DNA of 64,000 nucleotides from JASBTN01 sp965228805. Lineage in GTDB: Bacteria > Pseudomonadota > Alphaproteobacteria > Rhodobacterales > Rhodobacteraceae. Each line of letters begins with the position of its first letter. Positions within the stretch are counted from its first letter, which is position 1. This document shows positions 7,411 through 15,729 of this stretch, piece after piece. The stretch lies in assembly GCF_965228805.1 (NCBI RefSeq), contig NZ_CBDDIE010000003.1, positions 2,666,001 to 2,730,000 on the forward strand, given 5' to 3'. The notes under the pieces were generated by a model. The model was not told the origin of the DNA and searched no databases. It saw only the letters and a program-made list of their open reading frames with translations. Both the position numbers and the translations under genes were made by a program.

Positions 7411-9777
7411 CTAGCTCTCCATATCCAGCGCGAGGGCGTAGGCCACGCGCTCCATCTCGGTCAGTTTGGTGTCGAGCGCCTGGGCATAGAGCTCCTGGAA
7501 TTCCGCCATCCCATGCAGCTCGGCGGCCTTGGCCTTGTGCCAGGCGACCCCGGCCTCGTGCAGGGCCAAGAGCGTGTCGTCCTGCAGTAGGCGGGCCAGT
7601 TCGGCCCGGGTGCGCGGTACGTTGCGCTTGATCGTGACGTCCCTGTTGCCGCCCCAATCCATGCGCACCCAGTAGTTGATGCCGATCGAGCGATCCACAT
7701 GCAGGGCGCGGCCGCGCTGGCGCTTGATCAGGAAGCTTTCGGCAGACCGAAGCGCGTAGTGGTTCAGTTGCAGAAGGTCATAGCCGATGGTGCGCATGTC
7801 ACTGCGCCAGCCCTTGTCCTTGTAGCCTTCGGTCATCGGCTGGCCCGAACCATTGACCCATTTCACCCCGTCGCGATGGGCATCGCGCAGCTTGTTGGGG
7901 CGGTGACAGGAAATCTTCTCGTAGGCGCCGATGTTCTTCATCATCGTCTTGAACCCCCAGACCGTGTGGGGTTTCGGGCAGTATTTCGGCGCGGCCTGGT
8001 CAAACTGCTCGATCACCAGCTCGTCGCGGAACTCGGTCACGCCATTGTGGCCGAAGAGGCGCCAGGTCATGGCGACATTGGTGGCATCCGGCACCCGGTC
8101 GAAGAAATCCGACAGCAGGCCATTGCCGCAGCGCACGTTGATGAATTCGTCCACGTCGATATGGATGACCCATTCGGCGTGTTTGATCACGTCTTCCTTC
8201 AGTGACTGGTTCAGCGCGTATTGCTGGGGCGAGTTGCCCTTCCACTTGTCGTTGTTGCGGTGCTGGAGCACGCCAAGCTCCTGCAAGCGATCCAGAATTT
8301 CGCTGGTCCCGTCCGAACAGTCATTGGTGTAGATCAGGAAATTGTCCACGCCCATGGCGCGGTGATAGGCGACCCATTCCAGAATGTAAGGTGCTTCGTT
8401 CTTCATGCAGCCAACGATGACATTACCGGAATTGCCCTTGGGCAGGTCGCGCAGGGGGTGTTCGGGGAAGGCCGCGGCGATCTCTTCTTCATTCACGCGC
8501 CCGATGCGGTTGTGCGGGGCAAAACGGCCGTCCTTGAGTTCGAAGAAGTTTTCCTTCGCGCGGGGCGTCATCAGCTTTTCGGCGGAGGGGGTGAGGGTGC
8601 TGCGGGGCGTGACCTCGTCGTGCTTGTCTGCCTTGGGGGAGGGCTTCACCTGTGCCTTCTCTGCCTCGCGCTGGGCGCGGCGGGCCTGGCGGGTGACGAT
8701 GTCGATACGCGGCAGGAAGGCGGCCACATATTGCGTGGCGCGGTAGCCATTTGTGGGATCGGCTTCCTCCCAGGCAGGCAGGGCGCGATCACGTTTCAGA
8801 CATTCACCCGGCAGATCATGGGTCTTGGCGAGGGTCTTGTTGTCCTTTTCGAACTTCTTGGACAGGTCCGAGAATTGGCCGGGAGCGATGGGGTCGCCGC
8901 CCACTGCAATCTCGCCCATGAAACGGCGCCAGAGCTGGCGCGGGATCACCCGGCCGGTGTCCAGCAGTTTGACGAAGACCGCATTCAGCTGCCGCCCGCG
9001 GGTGACCCAGGCCGCCGAGGGCTGGGCGGGAGGCGCGGATTTGGGGGCGCGGCCGATGTTCGGTTTGATGTCGAAACAGGCGCGGATTTCCTGCGTCAGA
9101 TCGGCGGAGGCGAAGCGTTCCGGGTCATAGGCGCGGAACGTGACCGATCCTTCGCCAAAGACGGCCTCCCATTCCTCCTGCAGGGCCAGGTAGTCGAGCC
9201 AGAAGGGCGCGGCCTGAATATCGGGATGGGCGAGGCGCGCGGGATCGTCTGCGGTCCAGTCCTCAAGCGCGGCCTCGCGCCAGCTGGCGGCGTCCACCAG
9301 CGCCAGGTCCTGGTCGAGCGAGGCGGTGCGCCCGGACAGGACAGCATCGGCATAGTGACGGGTCAGCACGCGGGCTTGTTCGTCGACATGGGCGATCACA
9401 CGGATGTCTTCGGACAGCGGCAGCAGCAGCGCGCGCAGACGCGCGAGTTCGGACGGCTGGCTGAGCGTGCAGAGCTGGCTGGCAGAGAGGATCAGCACCT
9501 CGGGCTTGTGTTTCTCGACCTCCTCACCGAGGTCGCGGGCAACGTTCTGGCGCAATTTTTCCTGCTTCGCCGGGTCGGCAAAACCGCGATTGGCGCGCAG
9601 CACGTCGACGCGGTCGGCGTCGGTTACCGCCATGTAAAGACGCGTGTGGTTCTTGCGCCCGGGGCTGCGCGCAAACAGAACGCCCTTGTCGATCAGCTGG
9701 TCGCGCTTGTCGTCCAGCACCTCTTGCAGGCGCGTGGCACCACAGTGTTCCATACCGATATGCAGGTCGATCCGCAT
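7411..9777 (-). CDS. Two-domain protein: decayed sulfotransferase-like domain fused to a glycosyltransferase
   Basis: 788 residues. The N-terminal 290 or so (MRIDLHIGMEHCGATRLQEVLDD, later RVIAHVDEQARVLTRHYADAV and VTFRAYDPERFA) follow the outline of bacterial sulfotransferases, but the usual K-T/S-G-T-T phosphosulfate loop reads EHCGATRLQ, without the lysine. A charged linker (about 380-450) leads to a Glyco_tranf_2_4 domain starting NVIVGCMKNEAPYILEW at 452, with NDCSDGT, HIDVDEF (D-x-D at about 541) and QLNHYALRSAESFLIKRQRGRALH. The start at 9777 overlaps the stop of the sulfotransferase gene by one base. The glycosyltransferase half should be active; the N-terminal half may bind but probably does not transfer sulfate. 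Confidence 0.75.
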   Translation of the reverse strand: MRIDLHIGMEHCGATRLQEVLDDKRDQLIDKGVLFARSPGRKNHTRLYMAVTDADRVDVLRANRGFADPAKQEKLRQNVARDLGEEVEKHKPEVLILSASQLCTLSQPSELARLRALLLPLSEDIRVIAHVDEQARVLTRHYADAVLSGRTASLDQDLALVDAASWREAALEDWTADDPARLAHPDIQAAPFWLDYLALQEEWEAVFGEGSVTFRAYDPERFASADLTQEIRACFDIKPNIGRAPKSAPPAQPSAAWVTRGRQLNAVFVKLLDTGRVIPRQLWRRFMGEIAVGGDPIAPGQFSDLSKKFEKDNKTLAKTHDLPGECLKRDRALPAWEEADPTNGYRATQYVAAFLPRIDIVTRQARRAQREAEKAQVKPSPKADKHDEVTPRSTLTPSAEKLMTPRAKENFFELKDGRFAPHNRIGRVNEEEIAAAFPEHPLRDLPKGNSGNVIVGCMKNEAPYILEWVAYHRAMGVDNFLIYTNDCSDGTSEILDRLQELGVLQHRNNDKWKGNSPQQYALNQSLKEDVIKHAEWVIHIDVDEFINVRCGNGLLSDFFDRVPDATNVAMTWRLFGHNGVTEFRDELVIEQFDQAAPKYCPKPHTVWGFKTMMKNIGAYEKISCHRPNKLRDAHRDGVKWVNGSGQPMTEGYKDKGWRSDMRTIGYDLLQLNHYALRSAESFLIKRQRGRALHVDRSIGINYWVRMDWGGNRDVTIKRNVPRTRAELARLLQDDTLLALHEAGVAWHKAKAAELHGMAEFQELYAQALDTKLTEMERVAYALALDMES

Positions 9778-10418
9778 CAGGCGGCCCCTTTCTTCAACTC
9801 GTCATCTTTGGGCGGGTTGGCGCCCGGATTTGCGTTTTCCACGCCCCACCAGGGCAGATCCAACCCCAGGAAATCGCTGATCTTCTCCGGTGCTGCCGTA
9901 TCCTCGATCCGGTAGGCAAGGAAGTTTTCTGCGCCGTCGAAGATCTTGTGGCAAAAGGAAAAATGGCCTTCGATCCAGCGGATGAGATGGTCTTCCGAGG
10001 CGCCAAATTCCTTCGGCAAGCCGGGGATTGCCGCCACCCGCAGGCGGCGCGAGCCCATGTCGGACCAGCGCATCATGCTGTCCGCTTGGGCCGCCGGGTC
10101 GCGCATGGAGAGCAGGAATTTGGTGTCGGGATGGCGATCGCGAATGGCCTGGATCAGGCCGAAATCGCATTGAGGCCAGAAGTTGCGCTTGTTGCGCACC
10201 ACGCTGACTTCCGTCAGCGCATCCGTGCCCTCGAAATGCATCAGGGGATCGCCGTGATCGAAATAGCCGCGATACATCAGCCCACCGACGAAGCCGCGCC
10301 GCTGGCCCTGGCGCAGGCGGAAATCGGCGACAGTGAGCCCGGCTTCACGCAGGGCGCGGGCGAGCGTGGTGGTGCCCGATTTCGGGAAGCCGAGGTTTAT
10401 GATGCGGGGCAGGCTCAA
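9777..10418 (-). CDS. P-loop sulfotransferase
   Basis: A 213-residue protein. INLGFPKSGTTTLARAL at 7-22 is a canonical 5'-phosphosulfate-binding loop with the catalytic-type lysine 13. TKFLLSMRDPAAQADSMMRWSDMGS is the region that holds the 3'-phosphate of PAPS (Arg and Ser). It would transfer sulfate from PAPS to a sugar hydroxyl or another acceptor. It overlaps both neighbours: its start falls in the end of the upstream glycosyltransferase gene (10415-11458) as ATGA, and its stop overlaps the fused gene downstream. Together they suggest a sulfated surface polysaccharide; the acceptor is not determined. Confidence 0.83.
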   Translation of the reverse strand: MSLPRIINLGFPKSGTTTLARALREAGLTVADFRLRQGQRRGFVGGLMYRGYFDHGDPLMHFEGTDALTEVSVVRNKRNFWPQCDFGLIQAIRDRHPDTKFLLSMRDPAAQADSMMRWSDMGSRRLRVAAIPGLPKEFGASEDHLIRWIEGHFSFCHKIFDGAENFLAYRIEDTAAPEKISDFLGLDLPWWGVENANPGANPPKDDELKKGAA

Positions 10419-11458
10419 ACCGGAACCTCTTCGCCGATCAGCTCCAGTAGCGCGATCTCGGCCGGGCTGATTTTCGGCACGGATTTCAGGCGCTTGCGCA
10501 AGGCGACATAGTCCGGGTCCGCCATCAGCCGCTCAAGCGTTGCGCGATGGGCGGCGACGGCCTCGGCATGGAGGTCGGCGATCTCGGGATCGTCCAGAAG
10601 CCGTGCCATTTCTGCCTTCAAGCGGGGCAGGTAGCGCTGGATGGATCTATCCTCGAACGCGTCATCATTGCGTTCACGCCAATAGCTGTCGTCAAAGTCC
10701 CGGTTCTCGCGGTTCACATCGCCGCGGTCGTTCTTGACCAGATAGCTGTCCAATGAGCGCAGGGCGTAGTGGTTCAGCGTTGCCAGGTCGCGTGCGCCCT
10801 TGGCAGGGAACTTGCGAATGCGGCGCTTGTTGGCGGCGGTGCGGAACTTCCAAGGCACGTCACGCCCGCCGCCATCCTTCCAGACCGGGCGGCGGTCCTT
10901 GGGCAGGTTTTCCTTCATGAAGGGGCGATGCGCGCCGTAATACTTCACCGGAAAATCGTGCCGTATCAGTGTCTTGACCTCTTGTGCGGTCTCGTTGCAC
11001 CAGATGTCCGGATTGTGCGAGCGGGTGAATTGTTCGATCACCGGGCGGTCTTCGTAAGCGTCCACATCGGCATTGGCGAAGAACTGGAAGGTGACGGAGA
11101 TCGCGTGCGGGTCACCGCAGGCGTCAATCAGCTCGGGGATCGTGCCGTCGCCCACATGGATGTTCAGGAACTCATCCACATCAGCAATCCAGACCCAGTC
11201 CGAATTCAGCACCAGGTCCTGTTTCTTGGCGTCCTTCAACGCCTCCATCTGGTAATTGCGGCCCTGGGCGGGGTTGGGCAGGTGCTGGACCACGCCGCGC
11301 GCCGCCAGAGCGTCCAGCATCCGGTCGGTCGCATCGGTGCAGTCGTTTGAATAGAAAAGGAAATCCGTGACGCCCAGCACACGGTTGAAGGCGATCCATT
11401 CGATCAGGAAAGGGCCTTCGTTCTTGACACAGGTGACCGCCGTGATGCGCATGGTCAC
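10415..11458 (-). CDS. Glycosyltransferase (Glyco_tranf_2_4 type), first gene of the cassette
   Basis: A 347-residue protein with ITAVTCVKNEGPFLIEWIAFNR, DFLFYSNDCTDATDRMLDAL, WIADVDEF (D-x-D at 93-95) and LNHYALRSLDSYLVKNDRGD, all shared with the two paralogous domains of the cassette. It should use a nucleotide-sugar donor on a cytosolic glycan intermediate. ATG codons at 11458 and 11452 are both possible. It is the promoter-proximal gene; the 180 bases between it and the LysE gene hold an AT-rich stretch (near 11540-11600) where a promoter could lie, though I cannot assign boxes with confidence. Confidence 0.82.
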   Translation of the reverse strand: MTMRITAVTCVKNEGPFLIEWIAFNRVLGVTDFLFYSNDCTDATDRMLDALAARGVVQHLPNPAQGRNYQMEALKDAKKQDLVLNSDWVWIADVDEFLNIHVGDGTIPELIDACGDPHAISVTFQFFANADVDAYEDRPVIEQFTRSHNPDIWCNETAQEVKTLIRHDFPVKYYGAHRPFMKENLPKDRRPVWKDGGGRDVPWKFRTAANKRRIRKFPAKGARDLATLNHYALRSLDSYLVKNDRGDVNRENRDFDDSYWRERNDDAFEDRSIQRYLPRLKAEMARLLDDPEIADLHAEAVAAHRATLERLMADPDYVALRKRLKSVPKISPAEIALLELIGEEVPV

Positions 11459-11640
11459 AGCTTTCGCCGGGCGATGCCCGTCAATTTGAAGAAACTCGTC
11501 ATATCCCGCCTCTGCCCGGTTCTGTGCCAGGCTACTGGTTCATTGTTTCCAATACGTGTCTCATACCACGGGAATCGCGTCAACTTTTGCTGAAATTTGA
11601 ACGGTCTGGTGTTGCGGGACGGACTCGCCCGCACATGACG

Positions 11641-12261
11641 TCAGACGCGGCTCATGGTGGCTGTCAGCGCGCCCATGGAAATCAGCGCCCCACCGCCCGC
11701 GCGGGTCATCCATTTCAGCACGCCGGGGCGGCGAATGCGGGTGCGCAACCGGTCGGCCAGCAGCGCATAGGCCAGCGCGTTCAGCGCGGCGAGTGTGACG
11801 AAGGTGGCGACCAGCACCACGAACTGCGGCGCCAGGGCCGCCTCTGGGCGGATGAACTGCGGCACGAAGGCGATGAAGAAAGCAATGCTTTTCGGGTTCA
11901 ACGCGGTCACGGCGGCGGCGTGGGTAAAGATCTCGCCCACCGGTTTTTCTTCCGGTGCCGCCATGTCCATCGACACGGGCGGGGAGCGCAGGAGCTTGAC
12001 CCCGAGATAGACCAGATACACAGCGCCCACCCATTTCAGCGCGGTAAACAGCGTGGCGGAGGCCAGCACCAACGCGCCAAGGCCCAGAAGCGATGCGCTC
12101 ATCGCCACGAGATCGCCCAAGGCCACGCCCAGGGCCATGCCCACGGCGACCCGCTTGCCCTGGGTCAGTGCATAGGACAGGACCAGCAGGATGGTCGGGC
12201 CGGGAATGATCAGGATGGCAAAGCAAGCAGCCACGAAGGCGAGCCAGAGGTCGAGCGGCAT
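11641..12261 (-). CDS. LysE/RhtB-family amino-acid exporter
   Basis: A 206-residue inner-membrane protein with about six hydrophobic segments. The LysE signature is at the N-terminus: FAILIIPGPTILLVLSYALTQGKRVAVGMALGVALGD. The middle segment TALNPKSIAFFIAFVPQFI is also typical. Members export amino acids or related small molecules by proton exchange; the substrate cannot be predicted. An AAGGAAAT ribosome-binding site lies just before the ATG at 12261. It is followed leftward, after 180 bases, by the glycan cassette, and probably is not part of it. Confidence 0.88.
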   Translation of the reverse strand: MPLDLWLAFVAACFAILIIPGPTILLVLSYALTQGKRVAVGMALGVALGDLVAMSASLLGLGALVLASATLFTALKWVGAVYLVYLGVKLLRSPPVSMDMAAPEEKPVGEIFTHAAAVTALNPKSIAFFIAFVPQFIRPEAALAPQFVVLVATFVTLAALNALAYALLADRLRTRIRRPGVLKWMTRAGGGALISMGALTATMSRV

Positions 12262-12305
12262 GGGATTTCCTTTCAGGCGAACTCAGCCCCGCGCGGGCGG
12301 CGAAG

Positions 12306-13337
12306 TCAACCCTTGGTCAGCCGCGCCCCCAGGATGGGCGCCAGCAGGATTACGGTAAAGAGCCGCATCAGGTGGTGGGTGACGACAAAGCTCAGGTCGG
12401 CCCCGGCGATGATCGCGACCACGACCATTTCGCCCTGGCCGCCGGGCAGGAAGGACAGGGCCATGTCCAGCGTGTCGGCCCCGCTGATCTGCACGGCGAT
12501 CCAGAGGAAGCCCAGGGAAATCAGGGTCAGGAGCACCGCGTAGCCCAGGCCCGCGCCGATATCGACGCGGATTTCACGCGGGGTGATGCCGACGTATTTC
12601 GCCCCCACGGACAGGCCGATGAAGAACTGCGCGGCCCAGATCATCTCGGCCGGCGGGCGGCTCTGGATCACGCCGGTGAGCGACAGGGCGGCGGTCAGGA
12701 TCATCGGGCCCAGGATCGACGCGCCAAAAAGGCCGACCCTTTCGGCGATCTTCCACCCGGCCAATCCGCTGGCCGCCATGATCGCGATTTGCCCCCAGCC
12801 CACGGCGCTGGCGGGCGCACCGGGTGCGGCGGTCAGGTCGATGTCCCAGATCCAGGCGATGACGAAGGGGGCGGTTGCAACGATGGCCAGCACGCGGGTG
12901 GCGTGAATGAGGCTCATCGCGCGCACGTCGCCGCCCGCTTCTTCGCCAAAGACCAGCATGTCCTGCAAGCCCCCGGGCATGGCGGCGTAGAAGGAGGTGG
13001 CGCGATCAAAGCCCAACAGCTTGTGAAAGAAGGGAAAGCCGACCAACCCGATCACGCCGACAAAGAGCGGCACCAGCACCAACGTCGGCGCGAACCCCGG
13101 CAGGGCGGACAGGGTATTCGGCGTTATCGAGGCGCTGATGGCGATGCCCAGGATGGTGCGCATGGCGGTGCCGATCACCCCCATGCCCTCCAGCTTTGCG
13201 CCTGCCACGGCAAAAAGCAGGCAGGCGGTCAGCGGGCCCATCAGGAAGGGCAGGGGCAGGTTCAGGACCAGAAACACCCCGGTGCCCAGGCAGGCGGCGC
13301 CAAGGGTGATTGCGCGCGCGTGGGTGTACAGTTGCAT
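12306..13337 (-). CDS. AbrB-family integral membrane protein (putative transporter/regulator)
   Basis: A 343-residue polytopic protein with two similar halves, each of about five transmembrane helices, as in the AbrB membrane family. The repeats GPLTACLLFAVAG...ILGIAISASI and GPMILTAALSLTG...FIGLSVGAKYVGI mark the internal duplication; AAMPGGLQDMLVFGEEAGGD and SFLPGGQGEMVVVAIIAGAD are the paired conserved motifs (GGLQDM/GGQGEM). The biochemical role of the family is not established. I start at the ATG at 13337 (MQLYTHARAITLG), giving a normal short N-terminus, not 51 bases upstream. Confidence 0.82.
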   Translation of the reverse strand: MQLYTHARAITLGAACLGTGVFLVLNLPLPFLMGPLTACLLFAVAGAKLEGMGVIGTAMRTILGIAISASITPNTLSALPGFAPTLVLVPLFVGVIGLVGFPFFHKLLGFDRATSFYAAMPGGLQDMLVFGEEAGGDVRAMSLIHATRVLAIVATAPFVIAWIWDIDLTAAPGAPASAVGWGQIAIMAASGLAGWKIAERVGLFGASILGPMILTAALSLTGVIQSRPPAEMIWAAQFFIGLSVGAKYVGITPREIRVDIGAGLGYAVLLTLISLGFLWIAVQISGADTLDMALSFLPGGQGEMVVVAIIAGADLSFVVTHHLMRLFTVILLAPILGARLTKG

Positions 13338-13429
13338 ACCAATAGAATGCGCCTCGAAACCGTTTCGCGCAAGGGGCTTGACCGCCACGCCGCCCCATGC
13401 CCCACTGACCTCAACTTGCGGAGGAGAGG

Positions 13430-14329
13430 ATGACAGCCATTCCCGACACGATCGACGGCATGCAGGCCATGTTGGCCGATCAGGACTATGTCTGCGGCCG
13501 GGCGCTGGGCACGGTGGTGTTCCTGGCGCTGACCCTGGGACGGCCGCTGTTTCTGGAAGGCGAGGCGGGCGTCGGCAAGACCGAGATTGCCAAGGCGCTG
13601 GCGGCGGGGCTGGGGCGGCGGCTGATCCGGCTGCAGTGCTATGAGGGGTTGGATGCGGCCAGCGCGGTACATGAATGGAATTTCGCAGCCCAGATGGTCG
13701 CCATTCGCGCCGCCGAAGGGGCGGATCGCGACGGGCTGGTGGAGGATCTGTTCTCGGACCGTTACCTGATCCGGCGTCCGCTGCTGGAGGCGATGTCGCC
13801 GCAACCCGGCGGCGCGCCGGTGCTTTTGATCGACGAGCTCGACCGCACGGATGAACCGTTTGAAGCCTTCCTGCTGGAGGCCCTGTCGGATTTCCAAGTC
13901 ACCATTCCCGAACTGGGCACGATCCGCGCGCCGGAGCCGCCGATTGTCATCCTCACCTCGAACCGCACCCGCGAGGTGCATGACGCGCTGAAACGGCGCT
14001 GCCTGTACCATTGGGTCGACTACCCGGATTTTGCCCGTGAGATGGAGATCCTGGCCGCGCGCGCACCGGAGGCGAGTGAGAAGTTGAGCCGCGAAGTCAT
14101 TGCCTTCGTTCAGAAACTGCGCACCGAGGACCTGTTCAAACGCCCCGGCGTGGCGGAGACGATCGACTGGGCGAAGTGCCTGCTGGCGCTGGATGTGATC
14201 GAGCTGTCGCCCGAGGTGATTGCCGACACGCTGGGGGCGATCCTGAAATACCAGGATGATATTCAACGGCTGCAGGGCTCTGAGGCCAAGCGGCTGCTCG
14301 ATGAAGTGCGCGCGGAGGTGGGGGCGTGA
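13430..14329 (+). CDS. MoxR-family AAA+ ATPase
   Basis: A 299-residue ATPase: GEAGVGKT at 44-51 is Walker A, PVLLIDELDR at about 129-138 is Walker B, and ILTSNRTREVHDALKRRCLYHWVDYPD contains sensor 1 and the arginine-finger region. MoxR ATPases act as chaperones that insert cofactors or activate partner complexes, usually with a VWA protein. A GGAGAGG sequence precedes the ATG. The VWA-domain partner follows 63 bases downstream in the same direction. No target enzyme such as CO dehydrogenase or nitric-oxide reductase lies in the window, so the client is unknown. Confidence 0.9.
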   Translation: MTAIPDTIDGMQAMLADQDYVCGRALGTVVFLALTLGRPLFLEGEAGVGKTEIAKALAAGLGRRLIRLQCYEGLDAASAVHEWNFAAQMVAIRAAEGADRDGLVEDLFSDRYLIRRPLLEAMSPQPGGAPVLLIDELDRTDEPFEAFLLEALSDFQVTIPELGTIRAPEPPIVILTSNRTREVHDALKRRCLYHWVDYPDFAREMEILAARAPEASEKLSREVIAFVQKLRTEDLFKRPGVAETIDWAKCLLALDVIELSPEVIADTLGAILKYQDDIQRLQGSEAKRLLDEVRAEVGA

Positions 14330-14337
14330 GGCGGTCT

Positions 14338-14382
14338 CCGTTTTCTTCGAAGAAAACGGGCCGGAATTTTCGAAAATTCCGG
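14338..14382. repeat. Two adjacent perfect 22-bp palindromes inside the MoxR-VWA operon
   Basis: 14338-14359 is self-complementary (half CCGTTTTCTTC) and 14361-14382 is also self-complementary (half CCGGAATTTTC), one base apart. They fill most of the 63-base gap between the MoxR stop and the VWA start. As RNA each would form a stable stem that could limit 3' decay or reduce read-through to the second gene. No T-run follows, so a classical terminator is unlikely. The layout matches the tandem palindromes at 3653-3700. Confidence 0.85.
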
Positions 14383-14392
14383 GTGGTGCCGC

Positions 14393-15640
14393 ATGGCTGA
14401 ACTGCCCCCCCTGGACCTGCCGGACGATCCCCGGCTGGCGGCGAACATTACCCATTTCGCCCGCGCGCTCAGGGCTGCCGGGCTGCCGGTCGGGCCCGGC
14501 AAGGTGATCAAGGCGGTGCGCGCGGTGGCCGCGGTGGGCTTTACCGACAAGCGCGATTTCTATTGGGCGCTGCACGCGGTTTTCGTCACCCGGCCCGAGC
14601 AGCGCCGGGTCTTTGCCCAGATCTTTCGCCTGTTCTGGCGCGACCCGCGCTATGTCGAACACATGATGGCGATGATGCTGCCCGCCGTGCGTGGGGTGCA
14701 GGAGGACCGCGCGCCCAAACCCGCCGAGAAACGCGCAGCAGAGGCTTTGCTGGACGGGGTCGAGCGCGATGCGCCGGACCTGCCCGAGGGTGAGGGGACC
14801 GAGATCGAGGTCGACGCCACCCTGACCATGTCGCGCGAAGAGCGGCTGCGCAGGCTGGATTTCGAACAGATGTCGGCCGAGGAAATGGCCGAGGCGAAAC
14901 GCCTGCTGGCCCGGCTGCACCTGCCGGTGAGGCCGCTGACCTCGCGCCGTACCATGGCCCATCCGCGCGGGGCGAAACCGGACTGGCGGCGCACGCTGCG
15001 CGCCTCGCTGCGCACCGGGGGCGACCTGGCCGAGATTGCAACGCGCAAGAACCGCGTTCGCTGGCCGAACCTGGTGGTGCTTTGCGATATTTCGGGCTCC
15101 ATGTCGGCCTATAGCCGGGCGGTTCTGCACTTCCTGCATGCGGTGGCGAACCGCCAGGGGCAGGGCTGGGCCAAGGTGCATGGGTTTACCTTCGGCACGC
15201 GGTTGACGAACATTACCCGTCACCTGGCGACCCGGGACGTGGACGCCGCCCTCGCCGCCGCCGGGGCCGAGGCGCAGGATTGGGAGGGCGGCACGCGCAT
15301 CGGTGCCTGCCTGCACGCTTTCAATCGCGACTGGTCGCGGCGGGTGCTGGGGCAAGGCGCGGTGGTGCTTCTGATCACCGACGGGTTGGACCGGGATGAC
15401 GCGGAGCAGCTGGGGCGTGAGATGGAGCGGCTGCACCTGTCCTCGCGCCAGCTGATCTGGCTGAATCCGCTGCTGCGCTGGGACGGGTTTGCCCCGAAAG
15501 CGGCGGGCATTCGCGCCATGTTGCCCCATGTGGACAGTTTCCGTGCGGGGCACAATATCGCCTCTCTGGCGGCGCTGGCCCAGGCGATTTCACGTCCTGA
15601 GGATTCGGGCGACAAGGCGCGGTTGATGGCGCTCATGTGA
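14393..15640 (+). CDS. CoxE-like VWA-domain protein, partner of the MoxR ATPase
   Basis: 415 residues. The N-terminal part is helical (ITHFARALRAAGLPVGPGKVIKAVRAV...DFYWALHAVFVTRPEQ), typical of CoxE-like proteins. The C-terminal von Willebrand A domain has its metal site at VVLCDISGSMSAYSR (D-x-S-G-S near residue 231), GGTRIGACL supplying the threonine, and LITDGLDRDD supplying the last aspartate. All five MIDAS residues appear present. With the upstream MoxR gene it forms a chaperone pair thought to remodel or metallate a client enzyme. No signal peptide: cytosolic. Confidence 0.88.
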   Translation: MAELPPLDLPDDPRLAANITHFARALRAAGLPVGPGKVIKAVRAVAAVGFTDKRDFYWALHAVFVTRPEQRRVFAQIFRLFWRDPRYVEHMMAMMLPAVRGVQEDRAPKPAEKRAAEALLDGVERDAPDLPEGEGTEIEVDATLTMSREERLRRLDFEQMSAEEMAEAKRLLARLHLPVRPLTSRRTMAHPRGAKPDWRRTLRASLRTGGDLAEIATRKNRVRWPNLVVLCDISGSMSAYSRAVLHFLHAVANRQGQGWAKVHGFTFGTRLTNITRHLATRDVDAALAAAGAEAQDWEGGTRIGACLHAFNRDWSRRVLGQGAVVLLITDGLDRDDAEQLGREMERLHLSSRQLIWLNPLLRWDGFAPKAAGIRAMLPHVDSFRAGHNIASLAALAQAISRPEDSGDKARLMALM

Positions 15641-15668
15641 TGAATGAGCTTTTGGTTCTATATGTCAA

Positions 15669-15685
15669 AAATTATTAAATAATTT
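15669..15685. repeat. AT-only palindrome between convergent genes
   Basis: Arms AAATTATT and AATAATTT separated by a single A, in the 89-base gap between the convergent VWA gene and the alcohol-dehydrogenase-family gene. It is followed by CCACCTGCGGAGGCGGTGG, itself a short hairpin. The core resembles that at 34466-34484. It probably serves as a bidirectional transcript end. Confidence 0.6.
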
Positions 15686-15729
15686 CCACCTGCGGAGGCG
15701 GTGGTCCGAGCTGCGCTCCGGGAGAGCGG

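Noticed and set aside
8221..9915. 564-residue rightward open frame
   Set aside because: Antisense of the fused sulfotransferase-like/glycosyltransferase gene; no start signal or motif.
13262..15553. 763-residue open frame on the minus strand across moxR and the VWA gene
   Set aside because: Antisense to two well-supported genes; composition is Gln/Arg/His-rich with no domain.
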